From: Bathymodiolus brooksi
Taxonomy: Eukaryota; Mollusca; Bivalvia; Mytilida; Modiolidae
Reading direction: 5' to 3'
NCBI GenBank assembly: GCA_963680875.1
Contig: OY804589.1
Coordinates: forward strand, 17,132,413-17,196,412
DNA length: 64,000 nt
Shown here: in pieces, positions 12,213 through 24,500 of the stretch
How positions within the stretch are numbered: the first letter of the stretch is position 1
How the letters are laid out: each line of letters begins with the position of its first letter
Position numbers and translations under genes: made by a program
Notes under the pieces: model-generated
Told to the model about the DNA's origin: nothing
Database searches by the model: none
The model's input: only the letters and a program-made list of their open reading frames with translations

Positions 12213-14996
12213 ATGTCCTCATTCTCTCCAGAAGGGCAAACATCTCCTGCTCGACTAGTTGCTACTAGTTATGTCCTCATTCTCTCCAGAAGGGTAAACA
12301 TCTCCTGCTCGACTAGTTGCTACTAGTTATGTCCTCATTCTCTCCAGAAGGGTAAACATCTCCTGCTCGACTAGTTGCTACTAGTTATGTCCTCATTCTC
12401 TCCAGAAGGGTAAACATCTCCTGCTCGACTAGTTGCTACTAGTTATGTCCTCATTCTCTCCACAAGGGTAAACATCTCCTGCTCGACTAGTTGCTACTAG
12501 TTATGTCCACATACTCTCCAGAAGGGTAAACATCTCCTGCTCGACTAGTTGTTACTAGTTATGTCCTCATTCTCTCCAGAAGGGTAAACATCTCCTGCTC
12601 AACTAGTTGCTACTAGTTATGTCCTCATACTCTCCAGAAGGGTAAACATATCCTGCTCGACTAGTTGTTACTAGTTATGTCCTCATACTCTCCAGAAGGG
12701 TAAACATATCCTGCTCGACTAGTTGCTACTAGTTATGTCCTCATACTCTCCAGAAGGGTAAACATCTCCTGCTCGACTAGTTGCTACTAGTTATGTCCTC
12801 ATACTCTCCAGAAGGGTAAACATATCCTGCTCGACTAGTTGTTACTAGTTATGTCCTCATTCTCTCCAGAAGTGTAAACATATCCTGCTCGACTAGTTGC
12901 TACTAGTTATGTCCTCATTCTCTCCAGAAGGGTAAACATCTCCTGCTCGACTAGTTGCTACTAGTTATGTCCACATACTCTCCAGAAGGGTAAACATATC
13001 CTGCTCGACTAGTTGTTACTAGTTATGTCCTCATTCTCTCCAGAAGGGTAAACATATCCTGCTCGACTAGTTGCTACTAGTTATGTCCTCATACTCTCCA
13101 GAAGGATAAACATCTCCTGCTCGACTAGTTGTTACTAGTTATGTCCTCATTCTCTCCAGAAGGGTAAACATCTCCTGCTCGACTAGTTGCTACTAGTTAT
13201 GTCCTCATACTCTCCAGAAGGGGAAACATATCCTGCTCGACTAGTTGTTACTAGTTATGTCCTCATTCTCTCCAGAAGGGTAAACATCTCCTGCTCGACT
13301 AGTTGCTACTAGTTATGTCCTCATACTCTCCAGAAGGGTAAACATCTCCTGCTCGACTAGTTGTTACTAGTTATGTCCTCATTCTCTCCAGAAGGGTAAA
13401 CATATCCTGCTCGACTAGTTGCTACTAGTTATGTCCTCATACTCTCCAGAAGGGTAAACATCTCCTGCTCGACTAGTTGTTACTAGTTATGTCCTCATTC
13501 TCTCCAGAAGGGTAAACATATCCTGCTCGACTAGTTGTTACTAGTTATGTCCTCATACTCTCCAGAAGGGTAAACATCTCCTTCTCGACTAGTTGCTACT
13601 AGTTATGTCCTCATACTCTCCAGAAGGGTAAACATATCCTGCTCGACTAGTTGTTACTAGTTATGTCCTCATACTCTCCAGAAGAGGAAACATCTCCTGC
13701 TCGACTAGTTGCTACTAGTTATGTCCTCATACTCTCCAGAAGGGTAAACATATCCTGCTCGACTAGTTGTTACTAGTTATGTCCTCATACTCTCCAGAAG
13801 GGTAAACATCTCCTGCTCGACTAGTTGCTACTAGTTATGTCCTCATTCTCTCCAGAAGGGTAAACATATCCTGCTCGACTAGTTGTTACTAGTTATGTAC
13901 TCATTCTCTCCAGAAGGGTAAACATCTCCTGCTCAACTAGTTGTTACTAGTTATGTCCTCATACTCTCCAGAAGGGTAAACATATCCTGCTCGACTAGTT
14001 GTTACTAGTTATGTCCTCATACTCTCCAGAAGGGTAAACATATCCTGCTCGACTAGTTGCTACTAGTTATGTCCTCATACTCTCCAGAAGGGTAAACATC
14101 TCCTGCTCGACTAGTTGTTACTAGTTATGTCCTCATACTCTCCAGAAGGGTAAACATATCCTGCTCGACTAGTTGCTACTAGTTATGTCCTCATACTCTC
14201 CAGAAGGGTAAACATCTCCTGCTCGACTAGTTGTTACTAGTTATGTCCTCATTCTCTCCAGAAGGGTAAACATATCCTGCTCGACTAGTTGCTACTAGTT
14301 ATGTCCTCATACTCTCCAGAAGGGTAAGCATATCCTGCTCGACTAGTTGCTACTAGTTATGTCCTCATTCTCTCCAGAAGGGTAAACATATCCTGCTCGA
14401 CTAGTTGTTACTAGTTATGTCCTCATTCTCTCCAGAAGGGTAAACATATCCTGCTCGACTAGTTGTTACTAGTTATGTCCTCATTCTCTCCAGAAGGGTA
14501 AACATATCCTGCTCGACTAGTTGCTACTAGTTATGTCCTCATTCTCTCCAGAAGGGTAAACATATCCTGCTCGACTAGTTGTTACTAGTTATGTCCTCAT
14601 ACTCTCCAGAAGGGTAAACATCTCCTGCTCGACTAGTTGTTACTAGTTATGTCCTCATACTCTCCAGAAGGGTAAACATATCCTGCTCGACTAGTTGTTA
14701 CTAGTTATGTCCTCATACTCTCCAGAAGGGTAAACATCTCCTGCTCGACTAGTTGTTACTAGTTATGTCCTCATTCTCTCCAGAAGGGTAAACATATCCT
14801 GCTCGACTAGTTGCTACTAGTTATGTCCTCATACTCTCCAGAAGGGTAAACATATCCTGCTCGACTAGTTGTTACTAGTTATGTCCTCATACTCTCCAGA
14901 AGGGGAAACATCTCCTGCTCGACTAGTTGTTACTAGTTATGTCATCATTCTCTCCAGAAGGGTAAACATCTCCTGCTCGACTAGTTGCTACTAGTC
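12213..14996 (+). repeat. 58-bp satellite, 48 head-to-tail units
   Basis: Exactly 2784 bp = 48 x 58, so no unit has gained or lost a base. The unit begins ATGTCCTCATTCTCTCCAG and ends CGACTAGTTGCTACTAGTT. Only a few sites vary repeatedly (CATTC/CATAC, CATCTCC/CATATCC, TTGCTAC/TTGTTAC). Each unit carries two ACTAGT palindromes. It matches the F1 segment (CTCCGGAAGGGTAAGCAG, then CTGCTCGACTAGTG), so it grew from an F1 copy. Confidence 0.95.
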
Positions 14997-15159
14997 ATGT
15001 CATTCTTATTAAAAATCCGTTTGTCTCAAGCTAGAACCACAATGTCCATTGGGATTCTCTTGAAGACATTCCTGTGTTGTGATGATTACGGTTTGCCATG
15101 AGGAATGATTCGTGTTGTAATGTTGATGTAAATTAGTATCGGCTATTACTGTTCTAGTC

Positions 15160-15415
15160 CCTGAGGGTATCATTCGCCCAGTAGTTAGTGTTTTGACACT
15201 GACATGGTTTATTACATATGTTTGTTATTTAAAATTACAGTTTCTAAATAATGTAATTATTATTAAAAGTAAGAGTCTCCTCCCTCACGCCTTTCCCGAT
15301 TTTGGAGATCATGTTTATGCCCTTTGGTTTACTTGCTCCCAAAACTCCCCTGAAGACGGTTATTCCAGAAACGCATCGTGCGCACTAAATTTGATATCTA
15401 CGTTTTTATTACCTT
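15160..15415 (+). mobile_element. P3-family remnant
   Basis: CCAGTAGTTAGTG, TAATTATTATTAAAAG, GGTTATTCCAGAAACGC and GATATCTACGTTTTTATTA in order; one of the best-preserved copies. Confidence 0.6.
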
Positions 15416-15630
15416 TATTGCTATTGTTATTTTGTCATTTCTGAAGAAAAGTGTGATTACTTCAAGATGACGCAAACACTGCATAATTTTATTTTATTGT
15501 TATTAATTATATCTGCATGGCTACTAGGTGACCTCGTTATGTACATGAGAGGGGTGAATTCTATTAAATAATTTATTTCTCTAAATTCTAAACTTTTATG
15601 GCTGTCCAAAGCCGAAGCATAGATTCCCAT

Positions 15631-15800
15631 AGACTGCAGTCGACTGTTTTATGCAACACCATTCCAGCAGCACTTGTATATGGAGTATACATCTCTCAGT
15701 TGATCGGATATTCCAGAACTAGTGGGTCCGATGATGATTTCGTGATAGAGTGTTACTGCATGACCTGGTTAATTGTCACGAAATATCTGTATCACAAAGG
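15631..15800 (+). pseudogene. Retroelement RT C-terminal fragment (copy A, frameshifted)
   Basis: Encodes NTIPAALVYGVYISQLIGYS, matching the segment after the RT domain of elements whose RT core reads MGTNCAPLLADLF (a copy of that core lies at 46388). A base change after the DDD stretch shifts the frame relative to copy B at 16895. Confidence 0.6.
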
Positions 15801-15879
15801 ACCAGGATATATTCCGTTTGTCGTAATCACAATGCGGTCCTTTCCTCAATCATGATTTTTCAACGGGGTTGTAACAAGA

Positions 15880-16090
15880 CTAACACGACGTGCGATACAT
15901 GCGGAGCAGGAATTGCTAACGCTTCCGGAGCACTTGAGCCCACCCCCGGTTTTAGTTGTGTTTGTGTTGCTCGATCTTTTGTTTTCTACATATCGCTTGG
16001 TAGATGATTGTTTTACTTTTGCTTGCCATTGTTTTGTCTGTCCGTTTTCGATTTATTACTCCCGATTACCCCTTTGGTATCTTCAAATCT
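15880..16090 (+). mobile_element. F1 element fragment (copy A)
   Basis: GGAGCAGGAATTGCTAACGC, CCCCCGGTTTTAGTTG and CCCCTTTGGTATCTTCAAA mark an F1 copy in plus orientation. Confidence 0.6.
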
Positions 16091-16456
16091 TTACTCTATA
16101 AATAATGTCAAATGCATTTTTGAGAAATGCATTAATAACTAAATTTGTCTGCCGATGCTAAATATGGACATGATTAATGATAATATTTTATGAAAATATA
16201 TTTTCTAATCTTAATAGGTTAACAATTGCATATCTATCAGGAAGCCTTTAAATAACTAACCGTCGTACGCTACAAAGGAAATATAACAGATATTTGTTGT
16301 GAAGATTAGAGCTGATGAAATACAAATGTAGATAATATTATCCACTATTTGCAAGATTTACAATAAAGGAACTTTTGTAAGAAAGTTTGAGTGTATCAAA
16401 GGGAATGCATCAGACGCCGTATATGGATTGGTAAGGGGGGGTTAGGGTTAGGGTAC

Positions 16457-16683
16457 TTAACGCCACTTACAGTACTATTTCAGATATATTGTGGTGGTCA
16501 GTGTTATTGGTAGAGGAAACCGGAATACCTGGTGAAGATCACCGACCTGTTGCAAGTCATTGACAAACTTTATCACATAATGTTGGATCGAGAACACCTC
16601 GCCTGAGCGGGATTCGAACTCACAACTTTAGTGGTGATAGGCACTGATTGCACAGGTAGTTATAATTCCAACTACCATCATAC
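16457..16683 (-). mobile_element. SINE-A copy 3
   Basis: Complete copy in reverse orientation, from TTAACGCCACTTAC (tail) to a box-B-like GCGGGATTCGAACTCAC and the head. A short TTAGGG pair lies just outside at 16439. Confidence 0.7.
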
Positions 16684-16894
16684 CAGAAGAATCCTTCCGT
16701 ATATGGAAGAAAAACAGGCAGTATAATGACAAAATGAAAAACAACAAAAAGACAAACAAGAAACGTTTGAAGATACCAAAGGTGTAACCAGAAACCGTAA
16801 GTCAAAGAAAGAGAGGGGTGAATTCTATTAAATAATTTATTTCTCTAAATTCTAAACTTTTATGGCTGTCCAAAGCCGAAGCATAGATTCCCAT

Positions 16895-17066
16895 AGACTG
16901 CAGTCGACTGTTTTATGCAACACCATTCCAGCAGCACTTGTATATGGAGTATACATCTCTCAGTTGATCGGATATTCCAGAACTAGTGGGTCCGATGATG
17001 ATTTCCGTGAGAGAGTGTTACTGCATGACCTGGTTAATCGTCACGAAATATCTGTGTCACAAAGGA
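16895..17066 (+). pseudogene. Retroelement RT C-terminal fragment (copy B, longer frame)
   Basis: Reads YGVYISQLIGYSRTSGSDDD then HDLVNRHEISVSQ, the region after the RT core in Penelope-like/MGTNCAPL-type elements. It is part of a 136-aa open frame from 16862, but the frame runs on into F1 sequence and is not a functional protein. Confidence 0.6.
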
Positions 17067-17149
17067 CCAGGATATATTCCGTTTGTCGTAATCACAATCC
17101 GGTCCTTTCCTCAATCATGATTTTTCAACGGGGTTGTAACAAGACTAAC

Positions 17150-17360
17150 ACGACGTGTGATAAATGTGGAGCAGGAATTACTTACCCTTCCGGAGCACTT
17201 GAGCCCACCCCCGGTTTTAGTTGTGTTTGTGTTGCTCGATCTTTTGTTTTCTACATATCGCTTGGTAGATGATTGTTTTACTTTTGCTTGCCATTGTGTT
17301 GTCTGTCCGTTTTCGATTTATTACTCCCGATTACCACTTGGTATCTTCAAATCTTTACTG
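17150..17360 (+). mobile_element. F1 element fragment (copy B)
   Basis: Counterpart of 15880-16090, carrying ACTTACCCTTCCGGAGCAC and CCCCCGGTTTTAG. Confidence 0.6.
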
Positions 17361-17720
17361 TATAAATAATGTCAAATGAATTTTTGAGAAATGCATTAAT
17401 AACTAAATTTGTCTGCCGATGCTAAATATAGATATGATTAATGATAATATTTTATGAAAATATATTTTCTAATCTTAATAGGTTAACAATTGCATATCTA
17501 TCAGGAAGCCTTTAAATAACTAACCGTCGTACGCTACAAAGGAAATATAACAGATATTTGTTGTGAAGATTAGAGCTGATGAAATACAAATGTAGATAAT
17601 ATTATCCACTATTTGCAAGATTTACAATAAAGGAACTTTTGTAAGAAAGTTTGAGTGTATCAAAGGGGATGCATCAGACGCCGTATATGGATTGGTAAGG
17701 GGGGGTTAGGGTTAGGGTAC

Positions 17721-17947
17721 TTAACGCCACTTACAGTACTATTTCAGATATATTGTGGTGGTCAGTGTTATTGGTAGAGGAAACCGGATTACCTGGTGAA
17801 GATCACCGACCTGTTGCAAGTCATTGACAAACTTTATCACATAATGTTGGATCGAGAACACCTCGCCTGAGCGGGATTCGAACTCACAACTTTAGTGGTG
17901 ATAGGCACAGATTGCACAGGTAGTTATAATTCCAACTACCATCATAC
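17721..17947 (-). mobile_element. SINE-A copy 4
   Basis: The duplicate of copy 3, at exactly +1264 bp. Confidence 0.7.
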
Positions 17948-17949
17948 CA

Positions 17950-20700
17950 GACGAATCCTTCCGTATATGGAAGAAAGACAGGCAGTATAATGACAAAATA
18001 AAAAACAACAAAAGACAAACAAGAAACGTTTGAAGATACCAAAGGTGTAGCCAAAAACCGTAAATCAAAGAAAGAAGGACAGACAATATAATGGCCACAA
18101 GATACCAAAGAGGTAACCAGAAATCGTAAATCAAAGAAAGAAGGAGAGACAACACAATGGCCACAAGATACCAAAGAGGTAACCAGAAACCGTAAATCAA
18201 AGAAAGAAGGAGAGACAACACAATGGCCACAAGATACCAAAGAGGTAACCAGAAACCGTATGTCAAAGAAAGAAGGACAGACAACATAATGACTACAAGA
18301 TACCAAAGAGGTATCCAGAAACCGTAAGTCAAAGAAAGAAGAACAGACAACATAATGGCCACAAGATACCAAAGGTGTAACCAGAAACCGTAAATCAAAG
18401 AAAGAAGGACAGACAACACAATGGCCACAAGATACCAAAGGTGTAACCAGAAACCGTAAATCAAAGAAAGAAGGAGAGACAACACAATGGCCACAAGATA
18501 CCAAAGAGGTAACCAGAAACCGTAAATCAAAGAAAGAAGGAGAGACAACACAATGGCCACAAGATACCAAAGAGGTAACCAGAAACCGTATGTCAAAGAA
18601 AGAAGGACAGACAACATAATGACTACAAGATACCAAAGAGGTATCCAGAAACCGCAAGTCAAAGAAAGAAGAACAGACAACATAATGGCCACAAGATACC
18701 AAAGGTGTAACCAGAAACCGTAAATCAAAGAAAGAATGACAGACAACACAATGGCCACAAGATACCAAAGAGGTAGGCAGAAACCGTAAGTCAAAGAACG
18801 AAGAACAGACGACACAATGGCCACAAGATACCAAAGGTGTAACCAGAAACCGTAAATCAAAGAAAGAAGGAGAGACAACACAATGGCCACAAGATACCAA
18901 AGAGGTAACCAGAAACCGTAAATCAAAGAAAGAAGGAGAGACAACACAATGGCCACAAGATACCAAAGAGGTAACCAGAAACCGTAAGTCAAAGAACGAA
19001 GAACAGACAACACAATGGCCACAAGATACCAAAGAGGTAGCCAGAAACCGTAAATCAAAGAAAGAAGGAGAGACAACACAATGGCCACAAGATACCGAAG
19101 AGGTAACCAGAAACCGTAAGTCAAGGAAAGAAGGACAGACAACACAATGGCCACAAGATACCAAAGAGGTAGCCAGAAACCGTAAATCAAAGAACGAAGG
19201 ATAGACAACACAATGGCCACAAGATACCGAAGAGGTAACCAGAAACCGTAAGTCAAGGAAAGAAGGACAGACAACACAATGGCCACAAGATACCAAAGAG
19301 GTAACCAGAAACCGTAAGTCAAAGAACGAAGAACAGACAACACAATGGCCACAAGATACCAAAGGTGTAACCAGAAACCGTAAGTCAAAGAAAGAAGGAC
19401 AGACAACACAATGGCCACAATATACCAAAGAGGTAACCGGAAACCGTATGTCAAAGAAAGAAGGACAGACAACATAATGACTACAAGATACCAAAGAGGT
19501 ATCCAGAAACCGTAAGTCAAAGAAAGAAGAACAGACAACATAATGGCCACAAGATACCAAAGAGGTAACCAGAAACCGTAAATCAAAGAACGAAGGATAG
19601 ACAACACAATGGCCACAAGATACCGAAGAGGTAACCAGAAACCGTAAGTCAAGGAAAGAAGGACAGACAACACAATGGCCACAAGATACCAAAGAGGTAA
19701 CCAGAAACCGTAAGTCAAAGAACGAAGAACAGACAACACAATGGCCACAAGATACCAAAGGTGTAACCAGAAACCGTAAGTCAAAGAAAGAAGGACAGAC
19801 AACACAATGGCCACAATATACCAAAGAGGTAACCGGAAACCGTATGTCAAAGAAAGAAGGACAGACAACATAATGACTACAAGATACCAAAGAGGTATCC
19901 AGAAACCGTAAGTCAAAGAAAGAAGAACAGACAACATAATGGCCACAAGATACCAAAGAGGTAACCAGAAACCGTAAATCAAAGAAAGAAGGACAGACAA
20001 CACAATGGCCACAAGATACCAAAGAGGTAGCCAGAAACCGTAAATCAGAGAAAGAAGGAGAGACAACACAATGGCCACAAGATACCGAAGAGGTAACCAG
20101 AAACCGTAAGTCAAGGAAAGAAGGACAGACAACACAATGGCCACAAGATACCAAAGAGGTAACCAGAAACCGTAAGTCAAAGAACGAAGAACAGACAACA
20201 CAATGGCCACAAGATACCAAAGGTGTAACCAGAGACCGTAAGTCAAAAAAAGAAGGACAGACAACACAATGGCCACAATATACCAAAGAGGTAACCAGAA
20301 ACCGTATGTCATAGAAAGAAGGACAGGCAACATAATGACTACAAGATACCGAATAGGTATCCAGAAACCGTAAGTCAAAGAAAGAAGAACAGACAACATA
20401 ATGGCCACAAGATACCAAAGCTGTAACCAGAAACCGTAAATCAAAGAAAGAAGGACAGACAACACAATGGCCACAAGATACTAAAGGGGTAGCCAGAAAA
20501 CGTACATTAAAGAAAGAAGGACAGACAACAAAATGGCCAAACGAAAAAGGACAAAAGGACAACCATGATCTACAAAACATTACACAGACAACTAAAGATC
20601 GTGCAACACGAATCCCACAAACACCGATAGTGACCTCAGTTGCTCCGGAAGGGTTAGCAGTTCCTGCTCGACATGTGACACAAATGTTGATAATTGAGAA
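17950..20700 (-). mobile_element. F1 element with a greatly expanded internal array
   Basis: Outer parts look like ordinary F1 (right side: ACTAAAGATCGTGCAACACG, TGCTCCGGAAGGGTTAGCAG; left side: CGTTTGAAGATACCAAAGG). The middle is the 66-bp array at 18034-20500. Two overlapping open frames of 939 and 860 codons on the minus strand result only from the 66-bp unit being a multiple of 3. Confidence 0.8.
18034..20500. repeat. 66-bp satellite, about 37 units, with higher-order pattern
   Basis: The unit contains CCAAAGAGGTAACCAGAAAC, CGTAAATCAAAGAAAGAAGG and ACAACACAATGGCCACAAG. A variant with GACTACAAG sits at 18291, 18621, 19479, 19875 and 20337. Within the left and right blocks the spacing is 330, 396 and 462 bp, i.e. 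5, 6 and 7 units, so multi-unit blocks were copied together. Confidence 0.9.
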
Positions 20701-20704
20701 CACA

Positions 20705-21504
20705 GAAAACTAAATACAGTCCAGTCGACTGATAGTGAAATAGGGAACAGTTAATTTATCTCCGTCAATCATCTTAAGTATATATCAGGTCTGGTTATAT
20801 TGAAGTTTGGCTATAGTGAACAAAATATCATGTCCCTGGTTATATTGAAGTTTGGCTATAGTAAACAAAATATCATGTCCCAATTATATTTCATTAGTCG
20901 CGGACTACATTGTGCGTAGCCACACGATCCCTATTAACAACCGGGAATGGTATCATGTGCTGTTGATTTACTAGTGGTACCCGTCGTGTATGTGAAGTGA
21001 TAATGATGTCTTCATTGTAATAGACCAACACGCTTAGTTGGACATTTACCGTGCTAGTTCATTGAAACAACAGTCCTTAATGATGCGTGGTTTTCTCTGG
21101 ATACTCCGGTTTCCTCCAGCAATTAAACCGACCGCCACGATATAGCTGAGATAGTGTTGAAAGTGGCGTTAAACACCATAAAACAGACACCAATTATCTT
21201 TGTAATATTTGCTTATGTTGCACTCACGAGTGCCTAAGTAAGATATTTATTACTGAAAGCAATATTCCCTTTCTTTTCCACAATATGTCCACGCTTTTCT
21301 TTTTATAAAAACATAAATATGCATTGATATTAGAACGTCGAGATAAAAATGTTCAGTATACAAAGGTCAAATATGGCGCTTTTCACGAACAGCTGATCCG
21401 AGCCGTTTAACAGGTCCAGCTGTCAGTCTACACGCGAATTCCCACCTTTTTTTTTACTGAAAACACATTATAAACACATATGGCTAATATATATGTGTGA
21501 ATCC
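20705..21504. other. Intervening DNA with a short duplication and a SINE-A tail
   Basis: TGGTTATATTGAAGTTTGGC with following sequence is present twice in tandem at 20793-20885. SINE-A copy 5 is at 21086. The rest is AT-rich and unassigned. Confidence 0.5.
21086..21182 (+). mobile_element. SINE-A copy 5 (tail only)
   Basis: GTGGTTTTCTCTGGATACTC through AAGTGGCGTTAAACACC. No tRNA-like head remains. Confidence 0.6.
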
Positions 21505-21556
21505 TTCTACCAGTAGTCAGTGCTTTGGTACTAACATGGTGTATAGTTGTTTATCG
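21505..21556 (+). mobile_element. P3-family left half, split by the F1 array
   Basis: CCAGTAGTCAGTGCTTTGG then ACATGGTGTATAG is the same P3 block as at 15180 and 28730. Its continuation is found only after the array, at about 28160. Confidence 0.5.
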
Positions 21557-24500
21557 TTTTGACCTTCTTCTTTTGGCCATTGTGTTGTCTATTCTTCTTC
21601 TTTTGGTCATTGTGTTGTCTATTCTTCTTCTTTTGGTCATTGTGTTGTCTATTCTTCTTCTTTTGGCCATTGTGTTGTCTATTCTTCTTCTTTTGGTCAT
21701 TGTGTTGTCTATCCTTCTTCTTTTGGCCATTGTGTTGTCTGTTCTTCTTCTTTTGGTCATTGTGTTGTCTATTCTTCTTCTTTTGGCCATTGTGTTGTCT
21801 ATTCTTCTTCTTTTGGTCATTGTGTTGTCTATTCTTCTTCTTATGGTCATTGTGTTGTCTATTCTTCTTCTTTTGGCTATTATGTTGTCTATTCTTCTTC
21901 TTTTGGCCATTGTGTTGTCTGTTCTTCTTCTTTTGGTCATTGTGTTGTCTATTCTTCTTCTTTTGGCCATTGTGTTGTCTGTTCTTCTTCTTTTGGTCAT
22001 TGTGTTGTCTATTCTTCTTCTTTTGGTCATTGTGTTGTCTATTCTTCTTCTTTTGGCCATTGTGTTGTCTATTTTTCTTCTTTTGGTCATTGTGTTGTCT
22101 ATTCTTCTTCTTTTGGCTATTGTGTTGTCTATTCTTCTTCTTTTGGCCATTGTGTTGTCTATTCTTCTTCTTTTGACCATTGTGTTCTCTATTCTTCTTC
22201 TTTTGGTCATTGTGTTGTCTATTCTTCTTCTTTTGGCCATTGTGTTGTCTATTCTTCTTCTTTTGGCCATTGTGTTGTCTATTCTTCATCTTTTGGTCAT
22301 TGTGTTGTCTATTCTTCTTCTTTTGGCCATTGTGTTGTCTATTCTTCTTCTTTTGGCCATTGTGTTGTCTATTCTTCTTCTTTTGGTCATTGTGTTGTCT
22401 ATTCTTCTTCTTTTGGTCATTGTGTTGTCTATTCTTCTTCTTTTGGACATTGTGTTGTCTATTCTTCTTCTTTTGGCCATTGTGTTGTCTATTCTTCTTC
22501 TTTTGGTCATTGTGTTGTCTATTCTTCTTCTTTTGGTCATTGTGTTGTCTATCCTTCTTCTTTTGGCCATTGTGTTGTCTATTCTTCTTCTTTTGGCCAT
22601 GGTGTTGTCTATTCTTCTTCTTTTGGTCATTGTGTTGCCTATCCTTCTTCTTTTGCCCATTGTGTTGTCTATTCTTCTTCTTTTGGCCATGGTGTTGTCT
22701 ATTCTTCTTCTTTTGGTCATTGTGTTGTCTATTCTTCTTCTTTTGGCTATTGTGTTGTCTATTCTTCTTCTTTTGGCAATTGTGTTGTCTATTCTTCTTC
22801 TTTTGGCCATTGTGTTGTCTATTCTTCTTCTTTTGGTCATTGTGTTGTCTATTCTTCTTCTTTTGGCCATTGTGTTGTCTATTCCTCTTCTTTTGGTCAT
22901 TATGTTGTCTATTCTTCTTCTTTTGGTAATTGTGTTGTCTATTCTTCTTCTTTTGGCCATTGTGTTGTCTATTCTTCTTCTTTTGGCCATTGTGTTGTCT
23001 ATTCCTCTTCTTTTGGTCATTGTGTTGTCTATTCTTCTTCTTTTGGCCATGGTGTTGTCTATTCTTCTTTTGGCCATTGTGTTGTCTATTCTTCTTCTTT
23101 TGGTCATTGTGTTGTCTATTCTTCTTCTTTTGGTCATTGTGTTGTCTATTCTTCTTCTTTTGGCCATTGTGTTGTCTATTCTTCTTCTTTTGGTCATTGT
23201 GTTGTCTATCCTTCTTCTTTTGGCCATTGTGTTGTCTGTTCTTCTTCTTTTGGTTATTGTGTTGTCTATTCTTCTTCTTTTGGCCATTGTGTTGTCTATT
23301 CTTCTTCTTTTGGTCATTGTGTTGTCTATTCTTCTTCTTAAGGCCATTGTGTTGTCTATTCTTCTTCTTTTGGTCATTGTGTTGTCTATTCTTCTTCTTT
23401 TGGTCATTGTGTTGTCTATTCTTCTTCTTTTGACCATTGTGTTGTCTATATTCTTCTTCTTTTGGCCATTGTGTTGTCTATTCTTCTTCTTTTGGCCATT
23501 GTGTTGTCTATTCTTCTTCTTTTGGCCATTGTGTTGTCTATTCTTCTTCTTTTGGCTATTGTGTTGTCTATTCTTCTTCTTTTGGTCATTGTGTTGTCTA
23601 TTCTTCTTCTTTTGGCCATGGTGTAGTCTATTCTTCTTCTTTTGGTCATTGTGTTGTCTATTCTTCTTCTTTTGGCTATTGTGTTGTCTATTCTTCTTCT
23701 TTTGGCCATTGTGTTGTCTATTCTTCTTCTTTTGGCTATTCTGTTGTCTATTCTTCTTCTTTTGGTCATTGTGTTGTCTATTCTTCTTCTTTTGACCATT
23801 GTGTTCTCTATTCTTCTTCTTTTGGCCATTGTGTTGTCTATTCTTCATCTTTTGGTCATTGTGTTGTCTATTCTTCTTCTTTTGGCCATTGTGTTGTCTA
23901 TTCTTCTTCTTTTGGCCATTGTGTTGTCTATTCTTCTTCTTTTGGTCATTGTGTTGTCTATTCTTCTTCTTTTGGTCATTGTGTTGTCTATTCTTCTTCT
24001 TTTGGCCATTGTGTTGTCTATTCTTCTTCTTTTGGTCATTGTGTTGTCTATTCTTCTTCTTTTGGCCATTGTGTTGTCTATTCTTCTTCTTTTGGTCATT
24101 GTGTTGTCTATTCTTCTTCTTTTGGCCGTTGTGTTGTCTATTCTTCTTCTTTTGGCCATTGTGTTGTCTATTCTTCTTCTTTTGGTCATTGTGTTGTCTA
24201 TTCTTCTTCTTTTGGTCATTGTGTTGCCTATCCTTCTTCTTTTGCCCATTGTGTTGTCTATTCTTCTTCTTTTGGTCATTGTGTTGTCTATTCTTCTTCT
24301 TTTGGTCATTGTGTTGTCTATTCTTCTTCTTTTGGCCATGGTGTTGTCTATTCTTCTTCTTTTGGTCATTGTGTTGTCTATTCTTCTTCTTTTGGCTATT
24401 GTGTTGTCTATTCTTCTTCTTTTGGCAATTGTGTTGTCTATTCTTCTTCTTTTGGCCATTGTGTTGTCTATTCCTCTTCTTTTGGTCATTATGTTGTCTA

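Larger units (their letters stand above)
15547..16810 (+). repeat. Direct tandem duplication, copy A (1264-bp unit)
   Basis: Begins GAGAGGGGTGAATTCTATTA and is repeated at 16811 with only scattered differences. It contains a retroelement RT tail fragment, an F1 fragment, AT-rich DNA and SINE-A copy 3. Confidence 0.9.
16811..18033 (+). repeat. Direct tandem duplication, copy B
   Basis: Same sequence as 15547-16810, offset 1264 bp. Its right end passes into the 66-bp F1 array instead of back into unit sequence. Confidence 0.9.

Noticed and set aside
12213..14996. CRISPR-like regular array
   Set aside because: Units are contiguous with no unique spacers, in a eukaryotic genome; it is a satellite.
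16434..16455. Telomere-like TTAGGG repeats (also at 17698)
   Set aside because: Only about two units, duplicated with the 1264-bp block; too short to call interstitial telomere DNA.
17884..20703. Minus-strand open frames of 939 and 860 codons
   Set aside because: Two overlapping frames are open at once because the 66-bp array unit is divisible by 3; composition is that of the F1 element.
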